From contig JADJXK010000002.1 of the NCBI GenBank assembly GCA_016710325.1, positions 4,340,001 through 4,404,000 of the forward strand: a stretch of 64,000 bases of DNA, read 5' to 3'. The notes beneath the pieces are model-generated. The model did no database searches, was not told the origin of the DNA, and worked only from the letters and a program-made list of their open reading frames with translations. This stretch comes from Candidatus Leptofilum proximum. Lineage in GTDB: Bacteria; Chloroflexota; Anaerolineae; Promineifilales; Promineifilaceae. Of the stretch, positions 16,609-24,283 are shown one piece after another. A program made the translations under genes and the position numbers. Numbering within the stretch: the first letter of the stretch is position 1; each line of letters starts with the position of its first letter.

Positions 16609-17649
16609 ACTCTAATTGCTAACCTAGAAATGGTCATTGGCTAATGAGCCTTTCAAATTAAACTCCCTTTGTTTGACTACCACATCATTCAAAAGGAGTC
16701 CAAGATGAAAGGCTTAACAGATTATATTACGCGATCCACCTGGAGTGATATGTTGACAGTGATTTACGTTCTTGTTGATGACAGTTACAAACAACTGAAT
16801 CCAACCCTGAAACCCAAGCGAAAGTTTGCGCCTCAGGGAACTCCTGAATTCAGTGACAGTGAAGTCATCACCATTGCCCTCTTTGCTGAAATCATCTTCG
16901 GTGGTGATGAAGATAAGACGTTGCATTTCATGCGTCAGTATCATTTGGATTTGTTTCCTAACTTGCTAGACAACTCTCGTTTCAACCGTCGCCGCCACCA
17001 GCTGACTCAAGTGATGGAGGCTATCCGTGAACAGTTGCGCGACCGTTGGCGCAAAGCCCATTCTCTAGCAGAAGAGGAAGCGCATTTACGTCTGGTGGAT
17101 AGTGCGCCTATCGCCATTTGCACCTACACTCGTGGCGGTCGATGCCAAACCATTCCGCTTGAGTGGCGGGACGAATGGTTTGGTGTCTGTACCAGCAAGA
17201 AAAGTAAATTCTTCGGACCTCGGTGTCACGTCCTGACAACCCTCGACCAGATGATTGATAGCTGGCTTCTGGCACCTGGCTCATACGATGACCGAAAACC
17301 AATGGCCGCTTTGCTCGAAAATCGTCAAGGACTGGGCATCATCGGTGATAAAGGGTATGTATCCCAGGATTTAGCCGAGCGTTTATGGGAAGATGGCGAA
17401 CATCTCCTACTGGCGCTTAAAAAGGATAATCAAAAAGAACAGTGGCCTTCTGGTATCCAAAAAATACTGGGCTATTTGCGTCATCGTGTGGAGACGACCT
17501 TCAGTGTCCTCACAACGGTATTCAATTTTGAACGTCCGAAATCACGATCGTTATCAGGGCTGATTAATCGCACAACAACCAAAATCTTGGCTCATACGAT
17601 GAGCTTTTTCTTGGCTGAGATTCTCACCCCTGAGCTTAGCAATTAGAGT
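16609..17649 (+). mobile_element. IS982-like insertion sequence
   Basis: A 14-bp perfect inverted repeat (16609-16622, ACTCTAATTGCTAA, with 17636-17649) bounds 1041 bases, the usual size of an IS982 element. It holds a single transposase gene whose stop codon lies inside the right repeat. The element is more AT-rich than its surroundings and lacks ACGGCCGT copies. It sits in opposite orientation to the hydroxylase operon it interrupts. Confidence 0.62.
16705..17646 (+). CDS. IS982-family DDE transposase
   Basis: 313 residues. The triad is visible as D132 in LVDSAPIAIC, D215 in IGDKGYVSQDL and E263 in RHRVETTFSVL, with the LSDSE-like FSDSEVITIALF near the N-terminus and the NSRFNRRRHQL segment typical of IS982 transposases. 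The start at 16705 is chosen for its AAGGAG site eight bases upstream; a frame-extending ATG at 16669 has no such site. The gene looks intact and full length, so the element may still move. The enzyme cuts and joins DNA at the element's ends. Confidence 0.85.
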   Translation: MKGLTDYITRSTWSDMLTVIYVLVDDSYKQLNPTLKPKRKFAPQGTPEFSDSEVITIALFAEIIFGGDEDKTLHFMRQYHLDLFPNLLDNSRFNRRRHQLTQVMEAIREQLRDRWRKAHSLAEEEAHLRLVDSAPIAICTYTRGGRCQTIPLEWRDEWFGVCTSKKSKFFGPRCHVLTTLDQMIDSWLLAPGSYDDRKPMAALLENRQGLGIIGDKGYVSQDLAERLWEDGEHLLLALKKDNQKEQWPSGIQKILGYLRHRVETTFSVLTTVFNFERPKSRSLSGLINRTTTKILAHTMSFFLAEILTPELSN

Positions 17650-18018
17650 AGTTAGTACCTTACCAGTGAAATTCTTGTACACATAACAAGGACTTTTCAA
17701 AAGGTACAGAAATACAAGTAGCCGAGCAAATTTCATAACTTGTTTGGCTGATTAGTCGAGTATAAGGGCAACAGGTTCAAAAAGGATTTCCTGATTCCAG
17801 GAGTTAATTGGTTAGTCAAAAGGTCTAGACCGATTGCCCTGTTTGTTGTCGAAGCTTTTCGTTCAAACAGAATGTTTAACAGTGGCCTCATAGGGCTCAA
17901 AAATAGGAAAACGATGACAGCTTCGACAATCGCAATATACTCGATTTGTAAATCAAGTCAAACCTTTTTGGTTCTGGCTTGTCCAGGTTAGGTAGTTTCC
18001 GGGAAAATGCATTGGGTC

Positions 18019-18372
18019 TTAGCCAAAACGATCGTCAAACGGATCTTTGTTGCGGGAGTGCAGGGTGGCATCTCCGGTGCGGCGGCGGCCTTCCGGGCTG
18101 GCAAGGATGTAGCCCAAGGAAAACACGATCTGCATCACAATCACCATGCCCAGCACCATGATCAGCTTAAGCCCCCAAATGGGCACCGACCGGGGAATGA
18201 GCAGCTGGTTGTAAAACAGGCTGGCCGATACCAGCCCCTGGTCAAACAGGTAGTTGGCAAACAGGTAGGCCAGGAAACCAGTGACGAGCAGCCAGATAAC
18301 CTGAACAATGGTTTTACCAGTCAGACCTTTTCGTTTTGATAATTCTTCGGCACGTTTCTTTTCTAGACGCAT
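18019..18372 (-). CDS. Small membrane protein of the molybdenum hydroxylase operon
   Basis: 117 residues. A basic N-terminus (MRLEKKRAEELSKRKG) is followed by two predicted membrane spans (about 22-45 and 66-90) and a hydrophilic tail ending NKDPFDDRFG. No family is recognised. The gene is real rather than chance: it has a GGAGG site seven bases before the ATG, coding-like composition, and lies 17 bases after the FAD/2Fe-2S gene on the same strand. It may anchor or assist the dehydrogenase at the membrane, but only position suggests this. The IS boundary lies 12 bases after its stop. Confidence 0.65.
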   Translation of the reverse strand: MRLEKKRAEELSKRKGLTGKTIVQVIWLLVTGFLAYLFANYLFDQGLVSASLFYNQLLIPRSVPIWGLKLIMVLGMVIVMQIVFSLGYILASPEGRRRTGDATLHSRNKDPFDDRFG

Positions 18373-18389
18373 TTCAGAACCTCCAGCAC

Positions 18390-19856
18390 TTAGTAGGGAT
18401 TTTCTTTAGCGGCTTTTTCGACGGCTTCGATGATTTTATAGTAGCCGGTACAGCGGCAGAGATTGCCGCTAAAGGCCTGCAAAATTTGCTCGCGGTTGGG
18501 CGACGGCCGTTCCTCCAGCAGTTTGGCGCCCGCTACCAGGAACCCTGGAATGCAATAGCCGCACTGCACTGCGCCCGTCTCCACAAACGCCTGCTGCAGT
18601 GGATGTAAGTGTGCCTCAGCCGCGCCGTTTGCCAATCCCTCAATGGTCACAATGGTGGCGCCGTGGGCGCGCGGGGCGGGCACCAGGCAAGCCATTACCG
18701 CCATGCCGTCCATGATGACGGTGCAGGCGCCGCATTCACCTTCGCCGCAGCCTTCCTTGCTGCCCGTCAACGGCGCTCCGGCGAGCGTGCCTTCCTCGCG
18801 CAGCCAGCGCAGCAGCGTTTTGTGGTTGCCGCCCGTGGCGGTGATGGTTTTGCCGTTGACGGTGGTGGTGATAGGGGTGTCGGGATGGTGAGTATGGCTG
18901 AATTGGGCGCCGGTGGGGAAACGGCCGTTGGTCTCCCCCCACAGCATCACCGGGTCGTGCGGCCACTGGCTGCGCTCGGTGCCATCACGCAAGGCGGTCA
19001 GCCCGCGCCGGGTGAGCACACGCACCATTTCCTGCCGGTACTCAGCGGTGCTGCGCACGTCGTCGATGGGCGTGGCGGCCGCCGCAGCCAGGTTGGCGGC
19101 GTGGGCAATGACCTCATTGCTCAACGGTTTGCCCAGCAGGTACGCCTCGGCCGCCGGGGAGCGAATAATGGTGGGGGCCACGCTTCCCTGGGTGATGGCG
19201 GCACTCTTAACGGAACCATCCTCAGCAAAATCCAGCACCAGGGCCAGGTGCACCACAGAGATGGCCTGGGCGCGGCGCAGCCCCAGCTTGACAAAAATAC
19301 CGCGTCCCGATTCTGGCAGCGGGGCAAAAGCGATGTCCGTGACCATTTCGTCTGGTTCCATGACCGTTTGGCGCACCCCGGTGTGAAAATCGGCCAGGGA
19401 CACGACCCGCTCGCCACGCACGGAGGCCAGCGTGAGGCGGGCATTGAGGGCGCGCAGCGGGGTGATGGTGTCATTGGCCGGGCTGGCGGTGATGAGGTTC
19501 CCGGCCACGGTAGCCCGGTTGCGCAGCTGCGGCGAGGCGACTTCCAGGCAGGCCTGGGCCAGCGGCAGCGCCTTTTGCACCAGCAGCGGCGAGGCCACCA
19601 CCTGGTTGTGGGTCACCAGCGGCCCCAGGTGAAGGGTGCCGGTCTTGTCCTGGGTGATGTCCGCCAGGCCAGGAATGCGGGTGATGTCGATCAACATATC
19701 TACATCGCGCCGCACGCCGCGCTCCAGCTCCAGCAGGAGGTCCGTGCCGCCAGCAACGAGGCGGGCGCGACGGCCGACCTGCGCCAACAGCTCAAGGACG
19801 GCCGTAACGGTTACCGGTGTTTCATAGCGTGTGATTTTGTGGGAATGATAGTTCAT
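18390..19856 (-). CDS. Fused FAD-binding and [2Fe-2S] subunit of a molybdenum hydroxylase
   Basis: 488 residues. The N-terminal 300 residues are the FAD-binding subunit (XdhB/CoxM type), with VAGGTDLLLELE near residue 40 and the second flavin-site stretch VAGNLITASPANDT. From about 325 a complete small iron-sulfur subunit follows, with GCGEGECGACTV for the plant-type cluster and QCGYCIPG plus NLCRCTGYYKI for the second. FAD first and iron-sulfur second is the reverse of eukaryotic xanthine dehydrogenase; in bacteria these are often separate genes. The start at 19856 matches the start of FAD homology; a longer frame to 19961 is mostly repeat-poor noise. It passes electrons from the molybdenum subunit to an acceptor such as NAD+ or a quinone. 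Confidence 0.87.
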   Translation of the reverse strand: MNYHSHKITRYETPVTVTAVLELLAQVGRRARLVAGGTDLLLELERGVRRDVDMLIDITRIPGLADITQDKTGTLHLGPLVTHNQVVASPLLVQKALPLAQACLEVASPQLRNRATVAGNLITASPANDTITPLRALNARLTLASVRGERVVSLADFHTGVRQTVMEPDEMVTDIAFAPLPESGRGIFVKLGLRRAQAISVVHLALVLDFAEDGSVKSAAITQGSVAPTIIRSPAAEAYLLGKPLSNEVIAHAANLAAAAATPIDDVRSTAEYRQEMVRVLTRRGLTALRDGTERSQWPHDPVMLWGETNGRFPTGAQFSHTHHPDTPITTTVNGKTITATGGNHKTLLRWLREEGTLAGAPLTGSKEGCGEGECGACTVIMDGMAVMACLVPAPRAHGATIVTIEGLANGAAEAHLHPLQQAFVETGAVQCGYCIPGFLVAGAKLLEERPSPNREQILQAFSGNLCRCTGYYKIIEAVEKAAKENPY

Positions 19857-19964
19857 GGCACAAGTATAGAGTTGCTCTCCGAAGGTTGACAAGTACACAA
19901 AGTCACGAGGTTGGGCGGGGTGACTGATACAAAATGGGTCGAAACGGCCGTGCCGCACCAATCT

Positions 19965-20753
19965 TCAAGCTGGCTGCCGCGTGCGGCGCAGCTGGATAAT
20001 CTGGCCCATGATGCTGACGGCAATTTCCTCTGGGGTTTCCGCTTCAATTTCCAGGCCGATGGGGGCATGGAAGCGGTCCAAATCTTCGGCCGCCAGGCCA
20101 TCTTCCAGCAGCAATCGTTTTGTTTCCGCCCAGCGGCGGCTGCTGCCCAACACGCCAATGTAGGCCGCGGGTGAATGGACGAGCAGCGGCACAATTTCCC
20201 GGTCGACCAGCACGTTACGCGTGACTAAAACGATGAAGGTGTTGGCGGTGATGGGATTTTGCGCCAGAGCATCGGCAAAGCTGCCGGGCAGGTAGACGTC
20301 GGCGTTGGGGATGATGTCGGGGCTGGCCAGCGCTTCGCGGTCGTCGGTGACCACCACGCGGTAGCCGAGAAAGTGGCCCAGTTCAGCCACGGCCTGCCCC
20401 ACGTGGCCACAGCCGATCACCAGCAGGGTGGCCTGCGGGGCGTAGGGTTCCAGGTAAACTTCCACCTCGCCGCCGCAAACGCCGGGGTCGCCGCGCTCTG
20501 GCTCCACCAGCGTGTAGGGAAGGATGCGGGTACGGCCGTCTTTCAAGGCCAGCACCGCCTCCTGCACCACACGTGCTTCCATTTCACCGCCGCCGACGCT
20601 GCCAGAGGTACGGCCGTCGCCAAAGATGAGCATTTTGCTGCCGCTGTGGCGCGGCACGGAGCCGCGGGCTTTGATGACGGTGGCCAGCACCACCGGCTCA
20701 CCTGTTTGCTGGGCGGCCAACAGTTCGGTCAGAATGTGTAAATTATCGCTCAT
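19965..20753 (-). CDS. xdhC: XdhC-family molybdenum cofactor sulfuration/insertion chaperone
   Basis: 262 residues. The N-terminal XdhC/CoxI domain shows VLATVIKARGSVPRHSGSKM and the SVGGGEMEARV segment. The C-terminal Rossmann domain carries LLVIGCGHVGQAVAELG. The family binds sulfurated molybdenum cofactor and delivers it to xanthine-dehydrogenase-type enzymes. The start lies three bases after the stop of the upstream lipoprotein gene, so translation is probably coupled. The 108-base gap to the FAD/2Fe-2S gene is the widest in this operon, leaving room for an internal promoter. The symbol is used by family. Confidence 0.85.
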   Translation of the reverse strand: MSDNLHILTELLAAQQTGEPVVLATVIKARGSVPRHSGSKMLIFGDGRTSGSVGGGEMEARVVQEAVLALKDGRTRILPYTLVEPERGDPGVCGGEVEVYLEPYAPQATLLVIGCGHVGQAVAELGHFLGYRVVVTDDREALASPDIIPNADVYLPGSFADALAQNPITANTFIVLVTRNVLVDREIVPLLVHSPAAYIGVLGSSRRWAETKRLLLEDGLAAEDLDRFHAPIGLEIEAETPEEIAVSIMGQIIQLRRTRQPA

Positions 20754-20756
20754 GGG

Positions 20757-21191
20757 TTAAGGTTGCAGACTCAGTTCAACGCAGCTGCCAGCGACCCAGT
20801 TGGAAAAGCCGCCCTCGGGCGGTTGAACGAAGTAAAAATTCAGACTGCTCTGGACGCCGGTAACATCTTGAATGATGTGTGACTCCTGGGCCATGATGTT
20901 TACCACACTGTCGCTGGCCATCAGCACATCATGGTCGCTCAGACCGGCGCCAGCGCTGCGGGCCAGGATGACGGTACGGCCGTCTGCGGCTGTGCCACAT
21001 TGTCCATGGGCCAGGCAGCTTTCGCTGCAGCGCAGGGTCGCTGTGGTGATAGCCGCCGCTTCCGGCGCGATCTCCTCGGGGCTGTTACCACCGCCGAAGC
21101 AGGCGGTAAGCAGCAAAAACAGCAGCAGCAAACTGACCAGCGGCCACCGCTGGGGCTGCTTGACAAGGTTTTGGGGTACGGCCTGATTCAC
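20757..21191 (-). CDS. Small predicted lipoprotein upstream of xdhC
   Basis: 144 residues beginning with GTG, with a CTGGAG-like ribosome site. The signal ends in the lipobox LLTAC, with C31 as the first mature residue. The mature part has four further cysteines (RCSESCLAHGQC, GSCVEL) that could form disulfides. A following beta-rich domain (ADGRTVILARSAGAGL) may be SH3-like, but I do not recognise the family with confidence. Its tight coupling to xdhC and its position after the two-component genes make it part of the same transcription unit. Function unknown. Confidence 0.6.
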   Translation of the reverse strand: MNQAVPQNLVKQPQRWPLVSLLLLFLLLTACFGGGNSPEEIAPEAAAITTATLRCSESCLAHGQCGTAADGRTVILARSAGAGLSDHDVLMASDSVVNIMAQESHIIQDVTGVQSSLNFYFVQPPEGGFSNWVAGSCVELSLQP

Positions 21192-21212
21192 GGAAACTCC
21201 AGTTGAAATGTG

Positions 21213-21623
21213 TTAGCGCATTTCCCAGATGCGTTCGCCGTCGAGAATACGCTGCACCTGGTTGGCAAATTCAGCGGCGCGCAGCGGCTTGCTGATGAAG
21301 CCATCGAAGCCAAACTCGCGGATGGGGGCGGTATCGTGCTCCAGGGTGCCCGCGCTGACGGCCACCACCAGGGCGTTTTGCAGGCGTTCGTGTTGGCGAA
21401 CTTCGTGCAGCAGGTCCAAGCCGCTTTTCTGAGGCATGTTGATGTCTACCAAAAATAGATCGACCCGGGGCATCTTTTCGGCAAAGGCAATGGCCGAATC
21501 AACGCTGCGCCGCGAGTAACAGCGGTTTGCCCCGCCCATTCGCAGCAGATCCAGGGCAACCAGTTGGGCGTTGGGGTCATCTTCGACGAGTATGATGGTG
21601 GCGTTGGCGATTGGTATGGACAT
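21213..21623 (-). CDS. Single-domain response regulator
   Basis: 136 residues, a lone receiver domain of CheY size. Seen: acidic pocket VEDD near 14-17, phosphoacceptor D60 in LFLVDINMP, the S90 switch position in VVAVSAG, and K112 in ISKPL. No output domain follows, so it signals by protein contact. It lies 30 bases downstream of the histidine kinase gene and is very likely its partner. It is followed 21 bases later by the lipoprotein-xdhC genes. Confidence 0.88.
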   Translation of the reverse strand: MSIPIANATIILVEDDPNAQLVALDLLRMGGANRCYSRRSVDSAIAFAEKMPRVDLFLVDINMPQKSGLDLLHEVRQHERLQNALVVAVSAGTLEHDTAPIREFGFDGFISKPLRAAEFANQVQRILDGERIWEMR

Positions 21624-21653
21624 GGTTTACCTGTTTTCTATGGTGAGAGTGTA

Positions 21654-23069
21654 TCAAAACGGCCGTTCCGGGGCAACGGGTTTCGCCGGGCGTGCGGGCG
21701 GGGTGGCGGCGCCGTTGCTGCCTTCAGCTTCCGCCAGGGGCAGGGTGATGGTGAAGGTGCTGCCCTGGCCTACGACGCTGGAAACCGTCAGCGTGCCGCC
21801 GTGGCGCTCGACCAGGTGGCGGCTGATGGGCAGTCCTAACCCGGTGCCGACACGCTGGCGGGCAATCGTTTCATCCAGCTGGCGGAATTCTTGAAAAACC
21901 GTTTCAAAATGCTCTTCGGGGATGCCGATGCCGGTGTCTTCCACGGCAAAGGTGGCGGTGTGTTGGTGGGTGCGCACCCGCAGGGTAATTTGCCCGGCGT
22001 CGGTGTATTTGGCGGCGTTGCTCAGCAGGTTAAGCAGCGCCTGCTGGAACCGCTTGGGATCGACCATCACTTTGGGCCAGACTTTAGGGTAGTCGCGCAC
22101 CAGTTCGATGTCGGGGTTTTGCAGCAGGCCGCGGGCGCTGGCCATGGCTTCTTCACACACGGCTTCCAGGTCCACCAGCTGCCGCTTCAGGCGGAACTCA
22201 CCGGCGTTCATCTGGGCCAGGTCGAGCAGGTCGTTGAGTACGCTCATGGAGTGCCAGCCGGACTTTTCGATGCGGCTGAGGTAATCGACCTGCCGTTCGC
22301 TGACGCCGCCAATTTCTCCCTGGCTGAGGATATGGGCAAAGTTGACGATGGTGTTGATGGGCGTGCGCAGCTCATGGCTGACCTGGTTCATAAAGCGGGT
22401 GCGCAGGTCACGTTCGGCGACGGCCGTTTCCCGCGCTTTTTCCAGTTCTTCATTGGTGCTGTGCAGCTTGGCATTGGCCAGGCGCAGCTCTTCCTGCATG
22501 GCAAACAGTTCATCGCGGCGGTGCTGCGCCTTGATGTGCAGGGCGCTGACGGATTCCACCGCCACCTGCCACTCCAGCGCGGAGAAATAAGCGGCGGTGG
22601 CCACAAACAGGTTCACCACCACGGGGCCGATCAGGCTCTGCACCAGGTCGATGAAACCTTCGGTGTGGTGGATGAGGGTCAGCGTGGTGAGTAAGGTGGC
22701 GGCGCCCCAGGTGATAAAGCCGTAGTCGGGCTGGGTAAACATGCTGCTGGCAATGATGAGGATGGCAAACAGGTAGGGAATCATGCTGCCGGGCATCCAG
22801 TTGCGGTAAAGCAGCAGGGAGAAGATGAGGAGGTGAACGGCCGTAAAGATCACCGTGCCCAGAGTGGCCCGATCTTGCTTCAGGTAGTATCGGCCCACGA
22901 TGCCGCTGGCCAGAGACAGCCCCACACTTAGCCAAAAGTGCCACGAGGTAAAAAAGGATTGGTCGGCAATGGCGGCCAGCAGTGTGGCCAGCGTGGTTGT
23001 CCCCGCAATCAGGGGGATCAGGATGGAAGCAGTATCACTTCTCAGTTCGTTTGAATAGGCCTGGTCCAT
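21654..23069 (-). CDS. Membrane sensor histidine kinase
   Basis: 471 residues. About six membrane spans occupy residues 15-165, with no large outer domain, so sensing is probably within or at the membrane. A coiled-coil linker (about 175-220) leads to the HisKA domain with H232 in NQVSHELRTPINT. The ATPase domain shows the N-box NLLSNAAKYTDAG, the G1 box VEDTGIGIPEEHF and GTGLGLPISR. It phosphorylates itself and then probably the single-domain regulator just downstream. It may control the molybdenum hydroxylase genes that follow, which is inference from gene order. Confidence 0.9.
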   Translation of the reverse strand: MDQAYSNELRSDTASILIPLIAGTTTLATLLAAIADQSFFTSWHFWLSVGLSLASGIVGRYYLKQDRATLGTVIFTAVHLLIFSLLLYRNWMPGSMIPYLFAILIIASSMFTQPDYGFITWGAATLLTTLTLIHHTEGFIDLVQSLIGPVVVNLFVATAAYFSALEWQVAVESVSALHIKAQHRRDELFAMQEELRLANAKLHSTNEELEKARETAVAERDLRTRFMNQVSHELRTPINTIVNFAHILSQGEIGGVSERQVDYLSRIEKSGWHSMSVLNDLLDLAQMNAGEFRLKRQLVDLEAVCEEAMASARGLLQNPDIELVRDYPKVWPKVMVDPKRFQQALLNLLSNAAKYTDAGQITLRVRTHQHTATFAVEDTGIGIPEEHFETVFQEFRQLDETIARQRVGTGLGLPISRHLVERHGGTLTVSSVVGQGSTFTITLPLAEAEGSNGAATPPARPAKPVAPERPF

Positions 23070-23157
23070 AACAACTCATTTTAAGGCTAAGGGGAGGCGG
23101 CTGCCGTATAAATTGTGTTAAGGTTGCCTCCAGAACACACCTTTGCACGCGCTCAAC

Positions 23158-23186
23158 AGCGTAGTCAGGGTGGTGCCTCCTGTCAA
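23158..23186 (-). promoter_or_regulatory. Possible promoter for the histidine kinase / hydroxylase operon
   Basis: On the minus strand TTGACA (23181-23186) is followed after 17 bases by TACGCT (23158-23163), which keeps the three most conserved -10 positions. Transcription would begin near 23150, about 80 bases before the kinase start. Confidence 0.35.
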
Positions 23187-23197
23187 TGAAACTTTGG

Positions 23198-23659
23198 TCA
23201 ATCCTCGTCGATGCGCCAGCCCAAGGCTTCCAGGTTGGCGCTGGCCAGCAAGGCGGCGGGCACGTCGGCCAGGGTCATTTCGGCTTCGGCGGCGATGGTG
23301 CCATCGGGCAAAATAATTTCGCCGACGGCTTTGCCCAGCCGCCCGCGCAGCTTGACGATGCGGCCAACGGCCGTTAACTCCGTCTCGGTGGGCACGGGAT
23401 GGCGATATTTCACCTCCAGCTTTACCGACATCATAAAATGGTGCGGATCGCCAATCATGGCCACGCGGGCTACGACTTCATCCAGCAGGGCGGCGACTAC
23501 ACCGCCGTGCACCACGCCGGGGTAGCCCTGGTAGTCGTCGGGGATGGTGTGGGTGGCGTGGACTTCGTTACGGCCGTTGTCGTAAAACGCCACATACAAA
23601 CCGCGTGGATTTTTACGGCCGCAGACAAAACAGTAGTCGGAGTTGGGTTGTTTGATCAT
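23198..23659 (-). CDS. Hotdog-fold thioesterase (PaaI-like)
   Basis: 153 residues. The start includes a CFVCGRKNPRGL motif, found in many stand-alone 4HBT proteins. It is followed by VVHGGVVAALLDEVVAR, the HGG...D/E pattern of PaaI-type thioesterases, and YRHPVPTETELTAVGRIV. These enzymes hydrolyse acyl-CoA thioesters; the acyl substrate cannot be predicted. The ATG at 23659 is preferred: the in-frame extension to 23725 runs through an inverted repeat and gives a peptide foreign to the family. It lies upstream of, and is transcribed toward, the histidine kinase promoter region. Confidence 0.8.
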   Translation of the reverse strand: MIKQPNSDYCFVCGRKNPRGLYVAFYDNGRNEVHATHTIPDDYQGYPGVVHGGVVAALLDEVVARVAMIGDPHHFMMSVKLEVKYRHPVPTETELTAVGRIVKLRGRLGKAVGEIILPDGTIAAEAEMTLADVPAALLASANLEALGWRIDED

Positions 23660-23671
23660 ACGTTGCTTGTT

Positions 23672-23722
23672 GCTCGTGGCCAGTGGCTGGCGGCTTGTTC
23701 TTACCAGCCATTGGCCACGAGC
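23672..23722. repeat. Imperfect 19-bp inverted repeat between divergent genes
   Basis: 23672-23690 pairs with 23704-23722 at 18 of 19 positions around a 13-nt loop. The arms are built from TGGCCAGTGGCTGG-type words, similar to those of the inverted repeat at 54430-54492. It lies in the shared upstream region of the thioesterase and arfB. Confidence 0.75.
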
Positions 23723-23774
23723 CACCCGCCCTTTTTGGGAAAAATTATACCGCAGCGATCAGTCCTGCCCATGT

Positions 23775-23780
23775 TATACT
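23775..23780 (+). promoter_or_regulatory. -10 element placing the arfB transcript start at its ATG (leaderless)
   Basis: TATACT ends seven bases before the ATG at 23788, so transcription would begin at or next to the start codon. No convincing -35 element is visible. Confidence 0.4.
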
Positions 23781-23787
23781 AACGGGG

Positions 23788-24219
23788 ATGGACGAGATAA
23801 GAGTGGTTCCGGTTAACGAGGCGGTGCAAATTCCAATGACGGAGTTGAGCTTTCGCTTCTCGACGAGCAGCGGGCCGGGGGGGCAGCACGTGAACAAAAG
23901 CGCCACCCGGGTGACGCTGCTGTTTGACGTGGCCAATTCACCCAGCCTGACGGACGAGGTGCGCCAGCGGCTGCTGATCAAGCTGGCCAACCGGATTGAC
24001 AAGGATGGGGTGTTGCAGCTGCATGTGCAGTCGTCACGCAGCCAGCATAGGAATAGGGATACGGCCGTTGCCCTCTTCCAGCAGCTCCTGGCCGAAGCCC
24101 TGAAAACACAAAAAAAGCGCCGCCGCACCAAACCTTCCGCCGCCGCCCAGGAAAAACGGCTTACCGAAAAGAAAAAGCGCAGCGAGCGCAAACAAGAACG
24201 TGGCAAAGATTGGTACTGA
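23788..24219 (+). CDS. arfB: Alternative ribosome-rescue factor ArfB (peptidyl-tRNA hydrolase)
   Basis: 143 residues, the usual ArfB length. The catalytic GGQ loop is at residues 31-33 in SSGPGGQHVNKSATRV. The C-terminus is a long basic tail rich in K and R, which in known ArfB proteins enters the empty mRNA channel of stalled ribosomes. It releases nascent peptides from ribosomes stuck on non-stop mRNA. There is no codon-recognition domain, which separates it from RF1 and RF2. The ATG at 23788 is chosen because homology begins at once and a -10 box lies seven bases upstream. A longer frame from 23683 crosses an intergenic repeat. Confidence 0.9.
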   Translation: MDEIRVVPVNEAVQIPMTELSFRFSTSSGPGGQHVNKSATRVTLLFDVANSPSLTDEVRQRLLIKLANRIDKDGVLQLHVQSSRSQHRNRDTAVALFQQLLAEALKTQKKRRRTKPSAAAQEKRLTEKKKRSERKQERGKDWY

Positions 24220-24279
24220 GCCACAGAGAGCACAGAGAATTTAGAGAAAACCCTCAAAATCCTTTGGGTCCTCTGTGGC
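24220..24279. terminator. Hairpin between convergent arfB and MFS genes, CACAGAG repeat type
   Basis: GCCACAGAG (24220-24228) pairs with CTCTGTGGC (24271-24279). The interior is made of CACAGAGA-like words also seen near 3919 and 29825, so this is a dispersed repeat serving as a likely terminator. Confidence 0.5.
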
Positions 24280-24283
24280 CAAA

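Larger units (their letters stand above)
16571..18007. mobile_element. Outer boundaries of inserted DNA: 14-bp perfect inverted repeat around the IS
   Basis: TTTTCCCGGAAACT at 16571-16584 is exactly the reverse complement of 17994-18007. These repeats enclose the IS982-like element and a further 360 bases with no gene, including an 11-bp inverted repeat (17846-17856 with 17919-17929). The right end is 12 bases from the stop of the neighbouring operon gene. Either the whole 1.4 kb is one element, or an IS entered a small non-coding MITE-like element. No target duplication is evident. Confidence 0.5.

Noticed and set aside
12969..16644. Long plus-strand frames opposite the hydrolase and molybdopterin genes
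   Set aside because: Antisense shadows; the minus-strand genes have ribosome sites, domain motifs and a terminator.
17650..18007. A second gene in the insertion sequence
   Set aside because: Only a 60-codon minus-strand frame without a ribosome site was seen. The stretch looks non-coding.
18609..19889. 426-codon plus-strand frame opposite the FAD/2Fe-2S gene
   Set aside because: It mirrors a gene with clear flavin and iron-sulfur motifs. The predicted peptide is G/H/Q-rich without domains, as expected for the antisense frame of a GC-rich gene.
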